A stretch of 64,000 nucleotides of DNA from Corynebacterium atrinae (GCF_030408455.1 NZ_CP046977.1:1736001-1800000), one strand, 5' to 3'. Positions 38,819 to 49,887 are shown, counted from the first letter of the stretch. Program-made: numbers and translations. Notes: generated from the sequence alone by a model not told the origin.

Positions 38819-39106
38819 TTAAAAGACGGCCAGAACGACCATCTGCAGGATCATGAGTACGAAGAACAGCACAATCACCGACATGTCGAGGGCGACTCCG
38901 CCCAGCCGCAGCGGCGGAATAATCCTGCGCAATGCCTTCACCGGAGGATCAGTAACCACGAAAATCGGCTCGGCGACGTAGTAGAACCATTGCGGCGGCT
39001 GAAACTCACGCGAGAACGAACGGATCATTTCGATGACGATTCTGGCAACGAGAACGAGCGAGTAGAGCCTCAACAGAAGATAAAGGATGGTTCCAATTAG
39101 AGTCAC
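38819..39106 (-). CDS. yggT: YggT-family membrane protein
   Basis: A 95-residue protein with two hydrophobic regions (MTLIGTILYLLLRLYSLVLV and SVIVLFFVLMILQMVVLAV) flanking the conserved EPIFVVTDPPVKALRRIIPP. YggT proteins sit beside sepF and divIVA in Gram-positive division clusters and help envelope organisation or osmotolerance. The GTG start lies eight bases from TAGAAT (39115-39120), so this gene is probably expressed leaderless, separately from sepF. Confidence 0.88.
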   Translation of the reverse strand: MTLIGTILYLLLRLYSLVLVARIVIEMIRSFSREFQPPQWFYYVAEPIFVVTDPPVKALRRIIPPLRLGGVALDMSVIVLFFVLMILQMVVLAVF

Positions 39107-39114
39107 GCCAACGA

Positions 39115-39120
39115 ATTCTA
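39115..39120 (-). promoter_or_regulatory. yggT -10 box (TAGAAT), leaderless
   Basis: TAGAAT eight bases before the GTG start codon on the minus strand. Confidence 0.45.
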
Positions 39121-39191
39121 ATAGATCCGCCTGTGAATAGCCTTGTTACATCTTCAGAGCCTGATAACCGTCTCTTCCTTTGCAAATCAAA

Positions 39192-39231
39192 CAGCACCCC
39201 GCCGCCCCACGCGGGGACGAACGAGGTGCTG
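39192..39231 (-). terminator. Terminator-like hairpin downstream of sepF
   Basis: On the minus strand CAGCACC pairs with GGTGCTG around an inner CCCCGC stem, followed by TTTGATTT. It separates sepF from yggT and fits the independent yggT promoter. Confidence 0.6.
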
Positions 39232-39267
39232 GTGAAGGGGCCTGAGCTTGCCAGCTAAAGCAGGTTC

Positions 39268-39291
39268 CTAGCGCAGAAAACCTAGCGCAGA
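39268..39291 (-). repeat. Short direct repeat at the sepF 3' end
   Basis: CTGCGCTAGG occurs twice, separated by TTTT; the first copy encodes the last codons and stop of sepF. Probably a small slippage duplication. Confidence 0.6.
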
Positions 39292-39761
39292 CCGGCGGCG
39301 CGCTCGAGCTCAGAGGTGGAGATGTCCGCGGTCTCCGGAATGATGGCGAAGACGGTGCGATGCGAGTCGAGGTGCTTGGTCACGTTGACCATGCGGCCGC
39401 GGGCGGCGTAGCAAAGACCAGCGGCGAAGTCGACGACTCGCTTGTTCTCGCCGTTTTCCATGCGGGTCAGGTCGAAGACCACGGCATCGCCGTCGCGGAA
39501 GGGCTCTCCAATGGTGGCAGCCTGGCCGTAGGAAGACAGTTCAACGAACTCGACTGCGGCGCGTGCGGCCGTGTAGGGGCGCTCCACGCGGGAAGGGGCG
39601 TACTCACGCGAGTAGGAGTCACGCTCATACGCCGGGGCCGGAGCGTAAGCGGAAGAACCGCTGGAGCGGTAGCGCGGCTCGTCGTCGTAGTAGGCATCTT
39701 CGTGCTCCATGTCGTACGGAGTCAGGCCGAAGAATTCCTTCGCGTTTTTGATGATCGACAT
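39282..39761 (-). CDS. sepF: Cell-division protein SepF
   Basis: FtsZ-binding membrane tether, 159 residues. An N-terminal amphipathic helix (MSIIKNAKEFFGLTPYD) should bind the membrane. A disordered Tyr/Ser/Glu/Arg-rich linker follows, then the SepF core (VEFVELSSYGQAATIGEPF, AVVFDLTRMENGENKRVVDF, GLCYAARGRMVNVTKHL). In bacteria without FtsA, such as corynebacteria, SepF is the main FtsZ anchor. GGGAGGAT lies ahead of the ATG. Confidence 0.95.
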   Translation of the reverse strand: MSIIKNAKEFFGLTPYDMEHEDAYYDDEPRYRSSGSSAYAPAPAYERDSYSREYAPSRVERPYTAARAAVEFVELSSYGQAATIGEPFRDGDAVVFDLTRMENGENKRVVDFAAGLCYAARGRMVNVTKHLDSHRTVFAIIPETADISTSELERAAGLR

Positions 39762-39842
39762 GTGGGGTATCCTCCCGGGGTCAGCAACCCATTAATGCAG
39801 CTGGCAGGGCTTGAAGGTGTGTAATTGCGATGCAACTAACAG

Positions 39843-40556
39843 TTACGCTACTGGCCGCTTTCCCAGCACTCCGGTTCCGACACGCACCATATTTGTCCCC
39901 GCTATAATCGCCTCCTCCAGGTCGGCTGACATGCCCGCGGACAAATCCATCGGACGTCCGTATCGCTGAGCCAAGTCATCGCACAACTTCCGTGCCCAGG
40001 AGAAAACTTCCGCCGCGGAGGACCCGAGCGGCGGGACGACCATGAGGCCAGTGAGATGCAGGTGACCTGCCGCTTCGACCGCAGCGGCGAGCTCCGCGAG
40101 GTCTTTCTCCCCTACTCCCCCGCGAGCGGTATCCCCATCGGCGGAAAGCTGCAGGTGGCACGGCAGGAGCGCACTGCTGCGATCGCCGCGTTCCAGCGCC
40201 AAGGCCATGCCCCGGTCGAGCGCCTCGGCTAGGCGGACCGAATCGAGCGATTGCACGCCTGCGGCCCACCGCGCGACCGCATTGGCCTTCTTCGTTTGAA
40301 TCTGCCCGATCATGTGGAAGCGCACCTGCGGCACGGCCGCCGCCTTCTCCCGGGCTTCTTGTTCCCGGTTTTCACCCACGTCGGTCACGCCCAACGTGGC
40401 CAGCCGGGCGACATCCTCGGCCGGGTGAAACTTGGTGACCGGGAGGAGACGGACATCGCCGGGCGTACGACCGGCGGCGGCCACGGCGGCGTCGATACGC
40501 TTTGTCAGGGCGGAGAGGTTGACGCGGAGTTCTTCGGTGCGCGCGTCCCCGGTCAT
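39843..40556 (-). CDS. yggS: YggS-family PLP-binding protein
   Basis: A 237-residue PLP homeostasis protein with an alanine-racemase-like barrel. LLPVTKFHPAEDV contains the PLP lysine (residue 42); GENREQEAREKA, FHMIGQIQTKKANAV and MVRVGTGVLGKRP are family motifs. It has no proven enzymatic activity in homologues and balances PLP and amino or keto acid pools. The ATG overlaps the pgeF stop as ATGA, which fixes the start over an earlier in-frame ATG. Conserved neighbour of sepF and ftsZ. Confidence 0.92.
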   Translation of the reverse strand: MTGDARTEELRVNLSALTKRIDAAVAAAGRTPGDVRLLPVTKFHPAEDVARLATLGVTDVGENREQEAREKAAAVPQVRFHMIGQIQTKKANAVARWAAGVQSLDSVRLAEALDRGMALALERGDRSSALLPCHLQLSADGDTARGGVGEKDLAELAAAVEAAGHLHLTGLMVVPPLGSSAAEVFSWARKLCDDLAQRYGRPMDLSAGMSADLEEAIIAGTNMVRVGTGVLGKRPVA

Positions 40557-41290
40557 GGCAACCACACCAATCCGGCCTGGCGCCCGGTGATGTCCTCTCG
40601 GCGGTGGGAGAAAAAGTCTTCGTCTTCGATGGTGCAGCGTGGATCAGCCTCGATGGCGGTCACCCCGAGCCCCATCAGCTGCCGCACCAACCCGGCGCGG
40701 ATGTCCAGCCCGGTGGTCCCCTTCGCCGTGCGGCTCAGCGATCCCGGCAAGTGCTTTTCGACGTCCGCGGCCATCGCCGCGGGCACCTCATAGTTGCGCC
40801 CCGAAGCCGCCGGGCCCAGCAGCACCTGGATGGTTCCCGGCGTTGCGCCGAGGGAAAGCATCGTCTCGACAGTGCGCGCCACAATGCCGTTGCGAGCGCC
40901 TAGGCGCCCGGCATGAGCGGCCGCGACCACGCCGTTGACGTGGTCGGCCAGGAGGACGGGAACACAATCGGCCACCAAAACCGCGAGGGCCAAACCCCTT
41001 GTGGTGGTCACGATCGCATCGCTCGCCTCCACCGGTGCTGAGACCGGACCCTCCACGACGGTGACGTGTGGGGAGTGAATTTGCTCCATCCACACGAGGT
41101 TCCTCGGGTCCAAGCCGAGGACCGAGGCCAGCCGGTCACGGTTAGCGGCGACATGGGCCGGGTCGTCACCGACGTGGTCGCCTAAGTTGAAGGAATCATA
41201 AGGGGACGACGACGCCCCGCCAGCACGGGTAGTAAAGACCATGCGGACGGGGCGGTGAACCTCGTTGCTGCGCGAGTAGCTCTGGGACAT
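40553..41290 (-). CDS. pgeF: Peptidoglycan editing factor / purine nucleoside phosphorylase, YfiH family
   Basis: A 245-residue YfiH/laccase-domain protein with the metal-site residues in MEQIHSPHVTVV, LVADCVPVLLAD and AAAHAGRLGARNGIV, and the signature RCTIEDEDFFSHRRE. YfiH proteins have purine nucleoside phosphorylase/adenosine deaminase activity, and E. coli PgeF keeps serine out of the stem peptide. Their place next to ftsZ is conserved. TAACCT lies seven bases before the ATG, so the gene has its own leaderless promoter in addition to read-through from ftsZ. Confidence 0.88.
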   Translation of the reverse strand: MSQSYSRSNEVHRPVRMVFTTRAGGASSSPYDSFNLGDHVGDDPAHVAANRDRLASVLGLDPRNLVWMEQIHSPHVTVVEGPVSAPVEASDAIVTTTRGLALAVLVADCVPVLLADHVNGVVAAAHAGRLGARNGIVARTVETMLSLGATPGTIQVLLGPAASGRNYEVPAAMAADVEKHLPGSLSRTAKGTTGLDIRAGLVRQLMGLGVTAIEADPRCTIEDEDFFSHRREDITGRQAGLVWLP

Positions 41291-41297
41291 GCCCTAG

Positions 41298-41303
41298 AGG
41301 TTA
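41298..41303 (-). promoter_or_regulatory. pgeF -10 box (TAACCT), leaderless
   Basis: TAACCT seven bases before the pgeF ATG, in the 23-base gap after ftsZ. Confidence 0.4.
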
Positions 41304-41313
41304 GCGCAGTGGT

Positions 41314-42504
41314 TTAACGCAAGAAGTCGGGCACATCCAGATCATCATCCGGGGAGCTCGTACCGCGGGAGTCGCGGGAGGTGAACAGGCCCCCGTTGCT
41401 GGGCTCGTTGCGGTAGTGGTGGCGGCCATCGTCGACGGTCTCTGCGCTGCGCTCGCGCTCGGCGCCGCCGAACAGGCGCCCGCGCTCCTCCGTGGAGGGT
41501 GCCGGGGTGACGGACTCGGCTGCCTCGTCGCGGGTAACGGCGGCGGGCGGGCTGTTGCGATTGGCGTCGAAGCCGGTGGCCACGATGGTGACGCGAACCT
41601 CATCGCCGAGGTTGTCGTCGATGATGGTGCCGAAGATGATGTTGGCGTCTTCGTCCGACTGCTCCTGGACGGTCGTCATCGCTTCGTTGACCTCCATGAG
41701 GCCCAAGTCGGAAGCGCCGGCGACGGAGAGCAGCAGTCCCTTCGCGCCTTCCATGGTGGATTCAAGCAGCGGGGAGTTGATGGCCTGAAGGGTGGCGTTC
41801 ATAACGCGGTCATCGCCACGCGCGGAACCCACGCCCATGAGCGCGGAGCCGGCGTCAGACATAACGGAGCGGACATCGGCGAAGTCGACGTTGATCACGC
41901 CGGGAGTGACGATGAGGTTGGTGATGCCCTGCACGCCGTTGTGGAGAACCTCGTCCGCGGCGCGGAAGGCATCCATCATGGACAAGGTGGCGTCACCGAG
42001 CTGCAGAAGGCGATCATTCGGGATGACGATGAGGGTGTCGCAGACTGCGCGCAGCTCCTCGATTCCTTCTTCTGCCTTGCGGTTACGCGCCGGGCCCTCA
42101 AACTTGAAGGGCTTGGTCACGACACCAACAGTCAAGGCGCCCAGCTTCTTGGCCACGCCAGCGACCACGGGGGCCGCGCCGGTTCCGGTGCCGCCGCCCT
42201 CACCGGCGGTGACGAAGACCATGTCGGCACCCTTGAGGGTTTCCTCGATCTCGTTCTTGTGATCCTCGGCAGAGGTGCGGCCCACTTCCGGGTTCGCCCC
42301 GGCGCCCAAACCACGGGTGGCCTCGCGGCCAATGTCGAGCTTGGTGTCGGCATCGGAGAAAAGCAGTGCCTGGGAATCGGTGTTGATCGCGACGAACTCG
42401 ACACCCTTGAGGCCCTCTTCGATCATGCGGTTAACGGCGTTGACGCCGCCGCCGCCGACGCCTACGACCTTGATGACGGCGAGGTAGTTATTAGGTGAGG
42501 TCAT
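41314..42504 (-). CDS. ftsZ: Cell-division GTPase FtsZ
   Basis: Tubulin-like GTPase forming the division ring, 396 residues. The N-terminal [15 protein letters not shown], the GTP signature GGGTGTG (residues 103-109) and the T7 loop region ([14 protein letters not shown]) are intact. A variable linker precedes the C-terminal LDVPDFLR peptide that binds SepF and FtsW. A 146-base upstream gap carries its own promoter, separating ftsZ from ftsQ. The ribosome site is AAGGCGAG. Confidence 0.97.
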   Translation of the reverse strand: MTSPNNYLAVIKVVGVGGGGVNAVNRMIEEGLKGVEFVAINTDSQALLFSDADTKLDIGREATRGLGAGANPEVGRTSAEDHKNEIEETLKGADMVFVTAGEGGGTGTGAAPVVAGVAKKLGALTVGVVTKPFKFEGPARNRKAEEGIEELRAVCDTLIVIPNDRLLQLGDATLSMMDAFRAADEVLHNGVQGITNLIVTPGVINVDFADVRSVMSDAGSALMGVGSARGDDRVMNATLQAINSPLLESTMEGAKGLLLSVAGASDLGLMEVNEAMTTVQEQSDEDANIIFGTIIDDNLGDEVRVTIVATGFDANRNSPPAAVTRDEAAESVTPAPSTEERGRLFGGAERERSAETVDDGRHHYRNEPSNGGLFTSRDSRGTSSPDDDLDVPDFLR

Positions 42505-42581
42505 GGGATCTGGTCTCGCCTTTCTAAGGTGAGGGTGTACATGGAACGAGTTGTATTTCCATCATGAGCGACGGCAAGGAA

Positions 42582-42587
42582 ATTATC
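42582..42587 (-). promoter_or_regulatory. Candidate ftsZ -10 box (GATAAT)
   Basis: GGGATAAT on the minus strand in the ftsQ-ftsZ gap; it would give a leader of about 70 bases. Other TANNNT sequences exist in the gap, so several promoters are possible. Confidence 0.4.
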
Positions 42588-42650
42588 CCGCTCATTTCGG
42601 CGGCGTGTCGGTACCCTCAACCTCTACTTTAGGGTTGCTGACGTGCGGTT

Positions 42651-43310
42651 TTAGCGCACCGTCACTAACGAAGGGTTGGATACATTCCAAGCCTGACCCT
42701 CGCGGCCGAGGACATCCTCCATCGCCAACGCCTTATCGTGGGCACTTTCCGTAGAACCCCAATACACGGTGCGGCCATCATGCAAGTAGAAGGTCAAATC
42801 ATGGCGGGCGGGAACATCCACCCGCGCCACGGCCAAGCGCACCGGCTCGGGCAGCTGCGCCACCACGGAAGCCACGGACTTCAACACCTCCGGCTCCTGG
42901 CGTTCGGCTCCGGTGACCTCGACGGCCTCTTCCGGGGGAACATCGATCACAAAGGGCAGGCCGGCCTCGTCGATGAGGTGGTCGCCGTCGCCCTCAACGG
43001 AATACAGCACCGCCTGGCGTTCGACTACTTCCACGCCCAAAGTCGAGGGCCACTGCTGGCTCACGGTGGCGGATTTCACCCACGGTAGGGTGACCACTTT
43101 GGCGGCGGCCGCTCCCGCGTCGATCCGCGCTAGATTCTGGCCCTGGCCGACTCCAGTAACCGAAACGATGTCTTCCTGGGAGGTGTGCACGTTGCCCGTC
43201 ACCTCGTAGCCTTTAACGGTGAACACCGGGAAGGCCCACACGGCACCAATGGCAACGACCACTACCAGCACGACGGCGGCGATGGCGGCGAGGATCCTCT
43301 TGCGCGTCAT
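42651..43310 (-). CDS. ftsQ: Cell-division protein FtsQ
   Basis: A 219-residue bitopic membrane protein: a short cytosolic start (MTRKR), one helix (about residues 6-28), a POTRA domain beginning [20 protein letters not shown], and a beta domain with [20 protein letters not shown]. It links FtsL/FtsB-type proteins to the septal synthase. The ATG overlaps the murC stop as ATGA. Confidence 0.93.
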   Translation of the reverse strand: MTRKRILAAIAAVVLVVVVAIGAVWAFPVFTVKGYEVTGNVHTSQEDIVSVTGVGQGQNLARIDAGAAAAKVVTLPWVKSATVSQQWPSTLGVEVVERQAVLYSVEGDGDHLIDEAGLPFVIDVPPEEAVEVTGAERQEPEVLKSVASVVAQLPEPVRLAVARVDVPARHDLTFYLHDGRTVYWGSTESAHDKALAMEDVLGREGQAWNVSNPSLVTVR

Positions 43311-44761
43311 GGGTGGGCGGGCTCTTCCAGCTGGGAGAGGATTTCGCCGGCCAACAGCGTGACGTTGCCCGCGCCCATCGTGAGCACGAGGTCACCCGGG
43401 CGTACGCGGGATCGGAGGGTGTCCACGGTGTCGGAGAAGTCCGGCTCATAGGCGACATCGCAGGTAATGGAATCGGTAATGATGCGGGAGGTCACGCCCT
43501 CCACGGGCTTTTCCCGAGCCCCGAAGATCTCCAACACGATGACGGAATCCGCCAGCGAAAGCGCCGCAGCGAACTCCTCCGAGAACTCAATCGTCCGAGA
43601 GTACAAGTGCGGCTGGAAGACCACGACTACGCGGGCGCCCTCGCTTTCTGCCTCGACTTTTTGGCGGGCCGCCTGCAGCACGGCGGTGACCTCGGTCGGG
43701 TGGTGAGCGTAGTCGTCGTACACCCGCACGCCGGCGAACTCACCAGCGCTAACGGTTCCTCGGTACTCGAAGCGTCGGCGCACCCCATTGAAATCGCTCA
43801 GCCCCTCAGCCAACTCGTCGAGGTCTCCCCCGACGAGCAGACCTGCAAGCAGCGCGCCGGCGCCGTTGAGCACCATGTGCTGACCCGGAATTTGCAAGGT
43901 GACGGTGATCTCGCGGTCGTCGATACGCAAGTGCGCGACCGTGCCAGCTTCTTGGAAGCTGGTGGACACAATCTCCGCGCCGAGCGGGATGTCGGGGTGC
44001 AGGGCGGCAGCCTCGGTCGTGCCGTAGCCGAGAACCTGGATGCCCTTGTCCAGGCTGCGCTCGCCGAGGGCGGCGGCGTGGATATCATCCAGGCAAACGA
44101 CGAGGGTTCCGGTCGGCGTCATGCGATCCACGAAATCATCAAAGACCTGATAGTAGGCCTTGGCAGTACCGAAGTAATCGAGGTGATCGGGCTCAATGTT
44201 GGTCACCACGGCGACATCGGGGCGATAGCGCAACAGCGAAGCATCGGACTCATCGGCCTCGGCGACGAAGGCATCGCCAGTACCGTGATGGGCGTTGGTG
44301 CCCGAACGATTGAGCTGGCCGCCAATGGCAAAGCTCGGGTCGAGTCCCGCCGCCTGCAGCGCCGCGACGGCCATCGACGTGGTGGACGTTTTACCGTGGG
44401 TGCCGGCGATGAGGACCTGGCGGTAGCCATCCATGAGCTCGCCCAGCAGATCAGAACGTCGAATCACCGGGATGCCATGCTCCTGGGCGGCGACCAGCTC
44501 GGGGTTGTCCTGCGGAATAGCCGCGAAGGAGACAACGACCACGGTGGGCAGTTGGCCAGCAAGCATGAGGTTTTCCGCAGCATGCCCGACGGCAATGTAC
44601 GCCCCCATGGAGGTCAGCGCGCGAACCGGGCGCGAACCTTTGACATCCGAACCGGTGACGGTAGAGCCGCGGGAGAGCAGAATGCGGGCGACCCCGGACA
44701 TGCCGGCCCCACCAATTCCGACGAGATGGACACGGGAGAGGTCGACGGTGCCGTCGGTCAT
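43307..44761 (-). CDS. murC: UDP-N-acetylmuramate-L-alanine ligase
   Basis: ATP-dependent ligase adding L-alanine to UDP-MurNAc in the cytosol, 484 residues. Motifs are [19 protein letters not shown] (UDP binding), [12 protein letters not shown] (ATP), [10 protein letters not shown], and DDYAHHPTE in the C-terminal domain. It is followed by ftsQ with an ATGA overlap and preceded by murG with a 41-base gap. Confidence 0.96.
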   Translation of the reverse strand: MTDGTVDLSRVHLVGIGGAGMSGVARILLSRGSTVTGSDVKGSRPVRALTSMGAYIAVGHAAENLMLAGQLPTVVVVSFAAIPQDNPELVAAQEHGIPVIRRSDLLGELMDGYRQVLIAGTHGKTSTTSMAVAALQAAGLDPSFAIGGQLNRSGTNAHHGTGDAFVAEADESDASLLRYRPDVAVVTNIEPDHLDYFGTAKAYYQVFDDFVDRMTPTGTLVVCLDDIHAAALGERSLDKGIQVLGYGTTEAAALHPDIPLGAEIVSTSFQEAGTVAHLRIDDREITVTLQIPGQHMVLNGAGALLAGLLVGGDLDELAEGLSDFNGVRRRFEYRGTVSAGEFAGVRVYDDYAHHPTEVTAVLQAARQKVEAESEGARVVVVFQPHLYSRTIEFSEEFAAALSLADSVIVLEIFGAREKPVEGVTSRIITDSITCDVAYEPDFSDTVDTLRSRVRPGDLVLTMGAGNVTLLAGEILSQLEEPAHP

Positions 44762-44802
44762 GAGGGGCCTCCTGAAGGGAGCTACGTGGTTGGAAGTTCT
44801 GA

Positions 44803-45912
44803 CTAGTCGTTGTGCTTATCTGAGCCCGCGCTGCGCACGCCCTCGACGACTGAATCGGCCAGCAGTCCCGCGGCATCACCCGCGGCATGGCCGCGAGCCT
44901 CTGCCCGCATGGCTGCCAGCTTGGCATCATCACCGAGGATCTCGGTGACTTCGCTGACTAGTCGGTCGGAGTTTAAGTCTGCATCATCGATCATCCGGGC
45001 GGCCCCGGCGGCGACGACGTCGAGGGCATTGAGTGCCTGCTCGCCATTGCCATGTGGCAGCGGAACGTAGATGGCGGGCAGCCCGGAGGCGGTGACCTCC
45101 GCGACCGTCATGGCCCCGGAGCGGCACACGATGAGGTCGGCCACAGCGTACGCGGCGGCCATGTCATCGATGTAGGGAACGGCGACGTAGTTGTCGAACT
45201 CAGCGGGAGCGGTGTTTCGCCGCCCGTAGGCATGCAGCACCTGGAAACCGGCCGCCGCAGTCAACGTGTCCACTGCTCCGGCCACCGCCTTGTTGATGTT
45301 TACCGCGCCCTGCGAACCACCCGTGACCAACAGGGTCTTCTTGGCAGGGTCGAGCCCCCACTGCTCGCGGGCGCGCTCGGCGGCTACAGCGGTATCCCCC
45401 GTGCGCAGTTCCGCACGAACGGGAATGCCAACGATTCGGCCCGGCATGCCGGACCCCGCGAAGGCATTGAAGCCGGTGCCACCGAGGCGCTGGCCCAGCT
45501 TGTTCGCCATGCCTGCCCGCGCGTTGGCCTCATGCACGAAGAAGGGAATGCGCAGCGAGCGCGCCGCCAGGTACGCCGGAGCGGAGACGTAGCCACCGAA
45601 TCCGACGAGGGCGTCTGCATTCCGGTCCTTCAGGACTTTGCGTGCCTGGCGCACGGCCGTCACCAGACGCCACGGCAGCTTGGCCAAGTCGAGATTGGGG
45701 CGGCGGGGCACTGGAACGGGATCAATGAAGTCCAGCTCGAAGCCTCGGGCGGGGACGAGATCGGCCTCGAGGCCGCGGCGGGTGCCAATGGCACTGACTC
45801 GTGCACCATGTTTTTCCACGAGTGCCTCGGCGACGGCCAGCGCGGGCTCGATGTGCCCGGCCGTGCCGCCCCCGGCGACGACAATGGTGAGGCCCTGGTT
45901 GCCTGCGGACAT
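44803..45912 (-). CDS. murG: UDP-GlcNAc:lipid I GlcNAc transferase
   Basis: GT-B glycosyltransferase on the inner membrane face, making lipid II from lipid I, 369 residues. It starts with [20 protein letters not shown] (lipid and membrane-contact loop) and has [31 protein letters not shown] and [22 protein letters not shown] for UDP-GlcNAc binding. It is three bases downstream of ftsW. Confidence 0.96.
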   Translation of the reverse strand: MSAGNQGLTIVVAGGGTAGHIEPALAVAEALVEKHGARVSAIGTRRGLEADLVPARGFELDFIDPVPVPRRPNLDLAKLPWRLVTAVRQARKVLKDRNADALVGFGGYVSAPAYLAARSLRIPFFVHEANARAGMANKLGQRLGGTGFNAFAGSGMPGRIVGIPVRAELRTGDTAVAAERAREQWGLDPAKKTLLVTGGSQGAVNINKAVAGAVDTLTAAAGFQVLHAYGRRNTAPAEFDNYVAVPYIDDMAAAYAVADLIVCRSGAMTVAEVTASGLPAIYVPLPHGNGEQALNALDVVAAGAARMIDDADLNSDRLVSEVTEILGDDAKLAAMRAEARGHAAGDAAGLLADSVVEGVRSAGSDKHND

Positions 45913-45915
45913 TTC

Positions 45916-47382
45916 TTAGCGTCTCCTGTCGTGGTGGGAGCTGCGGATATCGCGCTCGGAAGCCTGTGACCCCGTTGAACGACGCGGCGGGGCGGGATTT
46001 CTCCCCTTGACGCTACCAGTCACGGGGTTACCGAACCTCTCGCGCTGCTCCGGCGACGGGCGGCTGGCGGCCCGGCGGGAGCGGGCCGTCGACCCATCAG
46101 CGCCACTCAAGACGGTCGGTTCTGGGAGGAACAGAGCGCGGTCGAACAGCGGGCGGCCGTAGGACTGCATCGCGGAGACCGCCTCCGGCTCGTGCCTCGC
46201 CACCGAGGCGAGGAGCCCCATGGAACCCAGTGTGATGATGGCCGAGGTACCACCGGCGGAGATCATCGGCAGCTGGATACCCGTGACGGGCAAGAGGCCG
46301 ACCACGTAGCCGATGTTGATGAACGCCTGGGAGACGACTCCGGCGGTGAGGGTGGCGGCCATGAGTGACTGGAAGCGATCCTGCGCTCGGACCGCAGCCC
46401 GCAGTCCGAAGACTCCGAGAAGGGCGAACAGGATGATGACGAGCGCGCCGCCAAACCACCCCAGCTCCTCACCGATGACGGCGAAGATGAAGTCGTTTTT
46501 AGCTTCCGGCAGGTAGAACCACTTGGCGCGGGATTGCCCCAGCCCCACGCCGGTGGCAGAGCCGTCCGCGAGGGACAAGAAGCCCTGATAAGACTGGAAG
46601 GCGGTGCCGCGGGTGTCCTCGAAACGTCCGAAGAGGGCGTCAAAGTAGACGTGGAAGCGGTGGGAACGGAATCCTCCAGAGAGGAAGATCGCGATGAGCC
46701 CAGCGAGGGCTGCGACTCCGGCGGCGGCGATCCAGCGGTAGTCCACCCCAGCGAAGAAGATGAGGAAGACCCACACGATGCTGAAGGACACGGCCATGCC
46801 CAGGTCACCCTGCAGGGCAATGAGGATCGTCATGGCTGCCGCGACGCCCGCGAAAAATTGGAAACGATAGTTGTGGAAGGCTCGGGTCGCCGGAGGCTCC
46901 GACAGCAGCTGCGCACCCCAGACCGCCACGGCGACCTTGGCAAATTCAGAGGGCTGCAGCGTGACGGGCCCGAGGATGATCCACGACTGGGAGCCAACCG
47001 ATTCGCGGCCGGTACCGATTCCGGGAATGAGCACGGCGATGAGCAAGACCACGGCGATGACGATGAGCCATGGCGCGAGGCGCCGCACCGTCCGCGGGCG
47101 CACCCGCAGCGCCATCCAGAAGGCCACGAGTCCGAGGACAACCATCACGCCCTGCTTGATCGACTGACCCCACACGGTGGAGCCCTCGATAACTGACCAC
47201 GTCATCGACGAGGACATAACCATGACCACGCCGATGCCGGTGAGTAGGAAGATGACGGAACGAAGGATGAGGTAATCGGCGCCCGGATGTGCGTCGAGCC
47301 AGCGCTGCATGGCGGCCCACGCCTGTCCGAGTCGGCCTCCACCGCTGGAGGAAGCAGGCCGGGGCTTGGTGGGAGTACTCAT
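45916..47382 (-). CDS. ftsW: Septal peptidoglycan glycosyltransferase FtsW (SEDS)
   Basis: Multispanning SEDS polymerase, 488 residues, about ten helices. Family markers are LRSVIFLLTGIGVVMVMSSS, LQPSEFAKVAVAVWGAQLL, ALQGDLGMAVSF, the long periplasmic loop with VGLGQSRAKWFYLPEAKNDF, and GLLPVTGIQLPMISAGGTS. It has an Arg/Ser/Pro-rich cytosolic tail of about 80 residues. It works with FtsI encoded in the same cluster. The start overlaps the murD stop as ATGA. Confidence 0.95.
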   Translation of the reverse strand: MSTPTKPRPASSSGGGRLGQAWAAMQRWLDAHPGADYLILRSVIFLLTGIGVVMVMSSSMTWSVIEGSTVWGQSIKQGVMVVLGLVAFWMALRVRPRTVRRLAPWLIVIAVVLLIAVLIPGIGTGRESVGSQSWIILGPVTLQPSEFAKVAVAVWGAQLLSEPPATRAFHNYRFQFFAGVAAAMTILIALQGDLGMAVSFSIVWVFLIFFAGVDYRWIAAAGVAALAGLIAIFLSGGFRSHRFHVYFDALFGRFEDTRGTAFQSYQGFLSLADGSATGVGLGQSRAKWFYLPEAKNDFIFAVIGEELGWFGGALVIILFALLGVFGLRAAVRAQDRFQSLMAATLTAGVVSQAFINIGYVVGLLPVTGIQLPMISAGGTSAIITLGSMGLLASVARHEPEAVSAMQSYGRPLFDRALFLPEPTVLSGADGSTARSRRAASRPSPEQRERFGNPVTGSVKGRNPAPPRRSTGSQASERDIRSSHHDRRR

Positions 47383-48779
47383 GAGGTCTCCTTCGGGGCT
47401 GCGTGAGCGTACCGGTTGGCAGCCGCGGCGAAGAGGTCGCCGCGGTGGCCCATGCCGGTGTACATGTCCAGGGACGCCGCCGCCGGAGCGAGGAGCACCG
47501 TGTCACCCGGGGTGGCCCGGGCCGCGGCCCAGTCGACGAGGTCATCCATGGCCACGACGGGGTCGGTGGAGCGGCTAGTAAAAACTTCGACCTGTGGTGC
47601 GTGGGCCGCGAGTGCAGCAGCAATGTGCTCGGCATCAATGCCCAGTAATCCGGCGGCCTTGAGGCGGCCCCGGTGGGTGAGCACAAGATCAGTGACGTCG
47701 GCACCTTTGAGCTGCCCGCCCGCAATCCAGATAACGTTGTCCAATCCGCCGAGGGCGGCATCGGCGGCGTGCGGGTTGGTGGCTTTGGAATTGTCGATCC
47801 ATCGCACCCCTGCCCCAGTAGCTACGACCTGGCCGCGGTGCCCGGCCACCCGGAACTCGGCCAGGGCGGCGGCAATTTCCGAAGGGGTGACCCCCTGGCT
47901 GCGGGCCAGGGCGGCGGCGGCGAGGGCATCGAGAATCCCCGCCGGTCCGGCGGGTTCTATACCTTCGACGGGAGCCAGGTTGACGGGTTCGGCTCCGGTG
48001 TTGTCGACGAGGTAGCCGTCGATCACGCCAAACTGCCCGGCGGCCGGCTCACCCAGGGTGAACCCGATGAGCCCGCTGATGCCACCGGTGAGGTAGCTAA
48101 CGCGGGGGTCATCGATCCCAGCCACGGCGATAGGTCCGGCCAGCGCCCGCGCCTTGTCGTTGGCGTAACCCTCGAAGCTGCCGTGCCAGTCAATGTGGTC
48201 TTCGGCCAAGTTGAGCAACACTCCGGCATCCGGGGTGAACTGCCGCGACCAATGGAGTTGGAAGCTGGACAGTTCGGCGACGAGCACGTCGATCCTGTGC
48301 TTATCGACGATCGCGTCAGCCACCGACACCCCAATGTTCCCGACGGCCGCCGCCCGGCGGCCCGTGCGGGCCGCCGCTTGGTCCATCATCGCCGCCAGCA
48401 TCGCGGTGGTGGTGGTTTTCCCATTGGTACCGGTGACCACGAGCCAGGTACGCGGAGCACCGAACACCCCTGCCCGGTCGAGACGGTACGCCAGCTCGAC
48501 ATCGCCGATGACTTCGATGCCTGCCGTGGCGGCGTCGATAAGCAGTGGCGAGGTGGGCCGCCACCCCGGAGAGGTGACCACCAGCGAGAACTCCGATAGA
48601 CGCCGACGGGCGTCGGCGACGCTGATCCCGGGGACGTCGATAAGCGCTAACGCCTCCGTATTGTCGTCGGCGACGACGGTGTCCACCCCGAGATCTGCGA
48701 GCAACCGCGCGCAACCCCGGCCGGAGACTCCGGCTCCAGCAACGAGGACGCGACCATCGGTCAGTTCGGCGGGGATCAT
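47379..48779 (-). CDS. murD: UDP-MurNAc-L-alanine-D-glutamate ligase
   Basis: Adds D-glutamate to the muropeptide precursor, 466 residues. [20 protein letters not shown] binds the UDP part, [14 protein letters not shown] binds ATP, and [11 protein letters not shown] and [13 protein letters not shown] are central and C-terminal motifs. I chose the ATG that overlaps the mraY stop as ATGA; ten codons of open frame further upstream lie inside mraY. Confidence 0.96.
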   Translation of the reverse strand: MIPAELTDGRVLVAGAGVSGRGCARLLADLGVDTVVADDNTEALALIDVPGISVADARRRLSEFSLVVTSPGWRPTSPLLIDAATAGIEVIGDVELAYRLDRAGVFGAPRTWLVVTGTNGKTTTTAMLAAMMDQAAARTGRRAAAVGNIGVSVADAIVDKHRIDVLVAELSSFQLHWSRQFTPDAGVLLNLAEDHIDWHGSFEGYANDKARALAGPIAVAGIDDPRVSYLTGGISGLIGFTLGEPAAGQFGVIDGYLVDNTGAEPVNLAPVEGIEPAGPAGILDALAAAALARSQGVTPSEIAAALAEFRVAGHRGQVVATGAGVRWIDNSKATNPHAADAALGGLDNVIWIAGGQLKGADVTDLVLTHRGRLKAAGLLGIDAEHIAAALAAHAPQVEVFTSRSTDPVVAMDDLVDWAAARATPGDTVLLAPAAASLDMYTGMGHRGDLFAAAANRYAHAAPKETS

Positions 48780-49885
48780 CGCAAGCTCACTCCTGTGGCT
48801 GCCAGCCACTCAGCGTAGAAGAGGGACACTCCCAGCATCACAGCCATCGCGGCGATGAGCCAGAAGCGGATGACGACGGTGGTTTCGGCCCAGCCGCCGT
48901 TTTCGAAGTGATGGTGGAACGGCGCCATGCGGAAGAAACGACGCCCAGTGGTGCGGAAGACAACGATCTGGATCACCACCGAAGCGGCCTCCATGACGAA
49001 GAGCGCGCCGACGATGATCATGAGCAATTCCGTGCGCGAGGCGACGGACAGGCCCGCGACGAGTCCACCGAGGGCCAGGGAACCGGTATCGCCCATGAAG
49101 ATCTTGGCGGGGGCGGCGTTCCACCACAAGAAACCGAGGCTCGCGCCGAGACCAGCGGCGGCGAGGATGGCCAAATCGAGCGGGTCGCGGACCGAGTAGC
49201 AGCCCGGCTCCACGGAGACAGAGCAAGAGTTACGGAACTGCCAGAAGGTAATCAGCGAGTAGGCGCCCATGACAAACGCCGTGGACCCGGCCGCGAGGCC
49301 ATCCAGACCATCCGTGAGGTTGACGGCATTGGACCACGCTGCGATGAGGATGTAGATGAAGACGAGGAAGACGATCGTGCCGAGGATCCCGCCGCCCAGG
49401 GCAATATCGAAGGTGTTGATGTCGCGGAAGAAGGACAGGTGCGTCGACCCCGGCGTCAGACCCTGATCGTCGGGGAATTGCAGGATGAGCAGGCCGAATC
49501 CGATGGCGAGTACAAGCTGGCCAACGAGCTTGGCGGTCTTGTTCAGACCCAAGTTGCGGGCGCGATAAAGCTTGATGAAGTCGTCGGCGAAGCCCAAACC
49601 ACCTAACCCGAGGGTGAGGCCCAAGATGAGCAGGCCAGAGACAGTGAATCCACCGGTTTTGGTGATCATTCCGTAGAAACCGACCACCAGGTAGGAAATG
49701 GCAATGCCCGCAAGGATGGCGATGCCACCCATTGTCGGAGTGCCGCGCTTGCGCAGGTGAGACTTGGGACCATCCTCGCGGATTTCCTGCCCCAGGCCCT
49801 CGGCGGAGAACCGGCGGATGAGCACCGGGGTAAGGAAAATTGCGATCAAGAAGCTGAGGACTCCTGCAATGATGATCTGTGTCAC
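48776..49885 (-). CDS. mraY: Phospho-MurNAc-pentapeptide translocase
   Basis: Membrane enzyme that transfers phospho-MurNAc-pentapeptide to decaprenyl phosphate, forming lipid I. The 369 residues form about ten helices with [59 protein letters not shown] and APFHHHFE, all active-site segments. The GTG start is two bases after the murF stop. Confidence 0.96.
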   Translation of the reverse strand: MTQIIIAGVLSFLIAIFLTPVLIRRFSAEGLGQEIREDGPKSHLRKRGTPTMGGIAILAGIAISYLVVGFYGMITKTGGFTVSGLLILGLTLGLGGLGFADDFIKLYRARNLGLNKTAKLVGQLVLAIGFGLLILQFPDDQGLTPGSTHLSFFRDINTFDIALGGGILGTIVFLVFIYILIAAWSNAVNLTDGLDGLAAGSTAFVMGAYSLITFWQFRNSCSVSVEPGCYSVRDPLDLAILAAAGLGASLGFLWWNAAPAKIFMGDTGSLALGGLVAGLSVASRTELLMIIVGALFVMEAASVVIQIVVFRTTGRRFFRMAPFHHHFENGGWAETTVVIRFWLIAAMAVMLGVSLFYAEWLAATGVSLR

Positions 49886-49887
49886 GG

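Noticed and set aside
43313..44806. 497-codon open frame antisense to murC
   Set aside because: Mirror of murC; no domain, no ribosome site.
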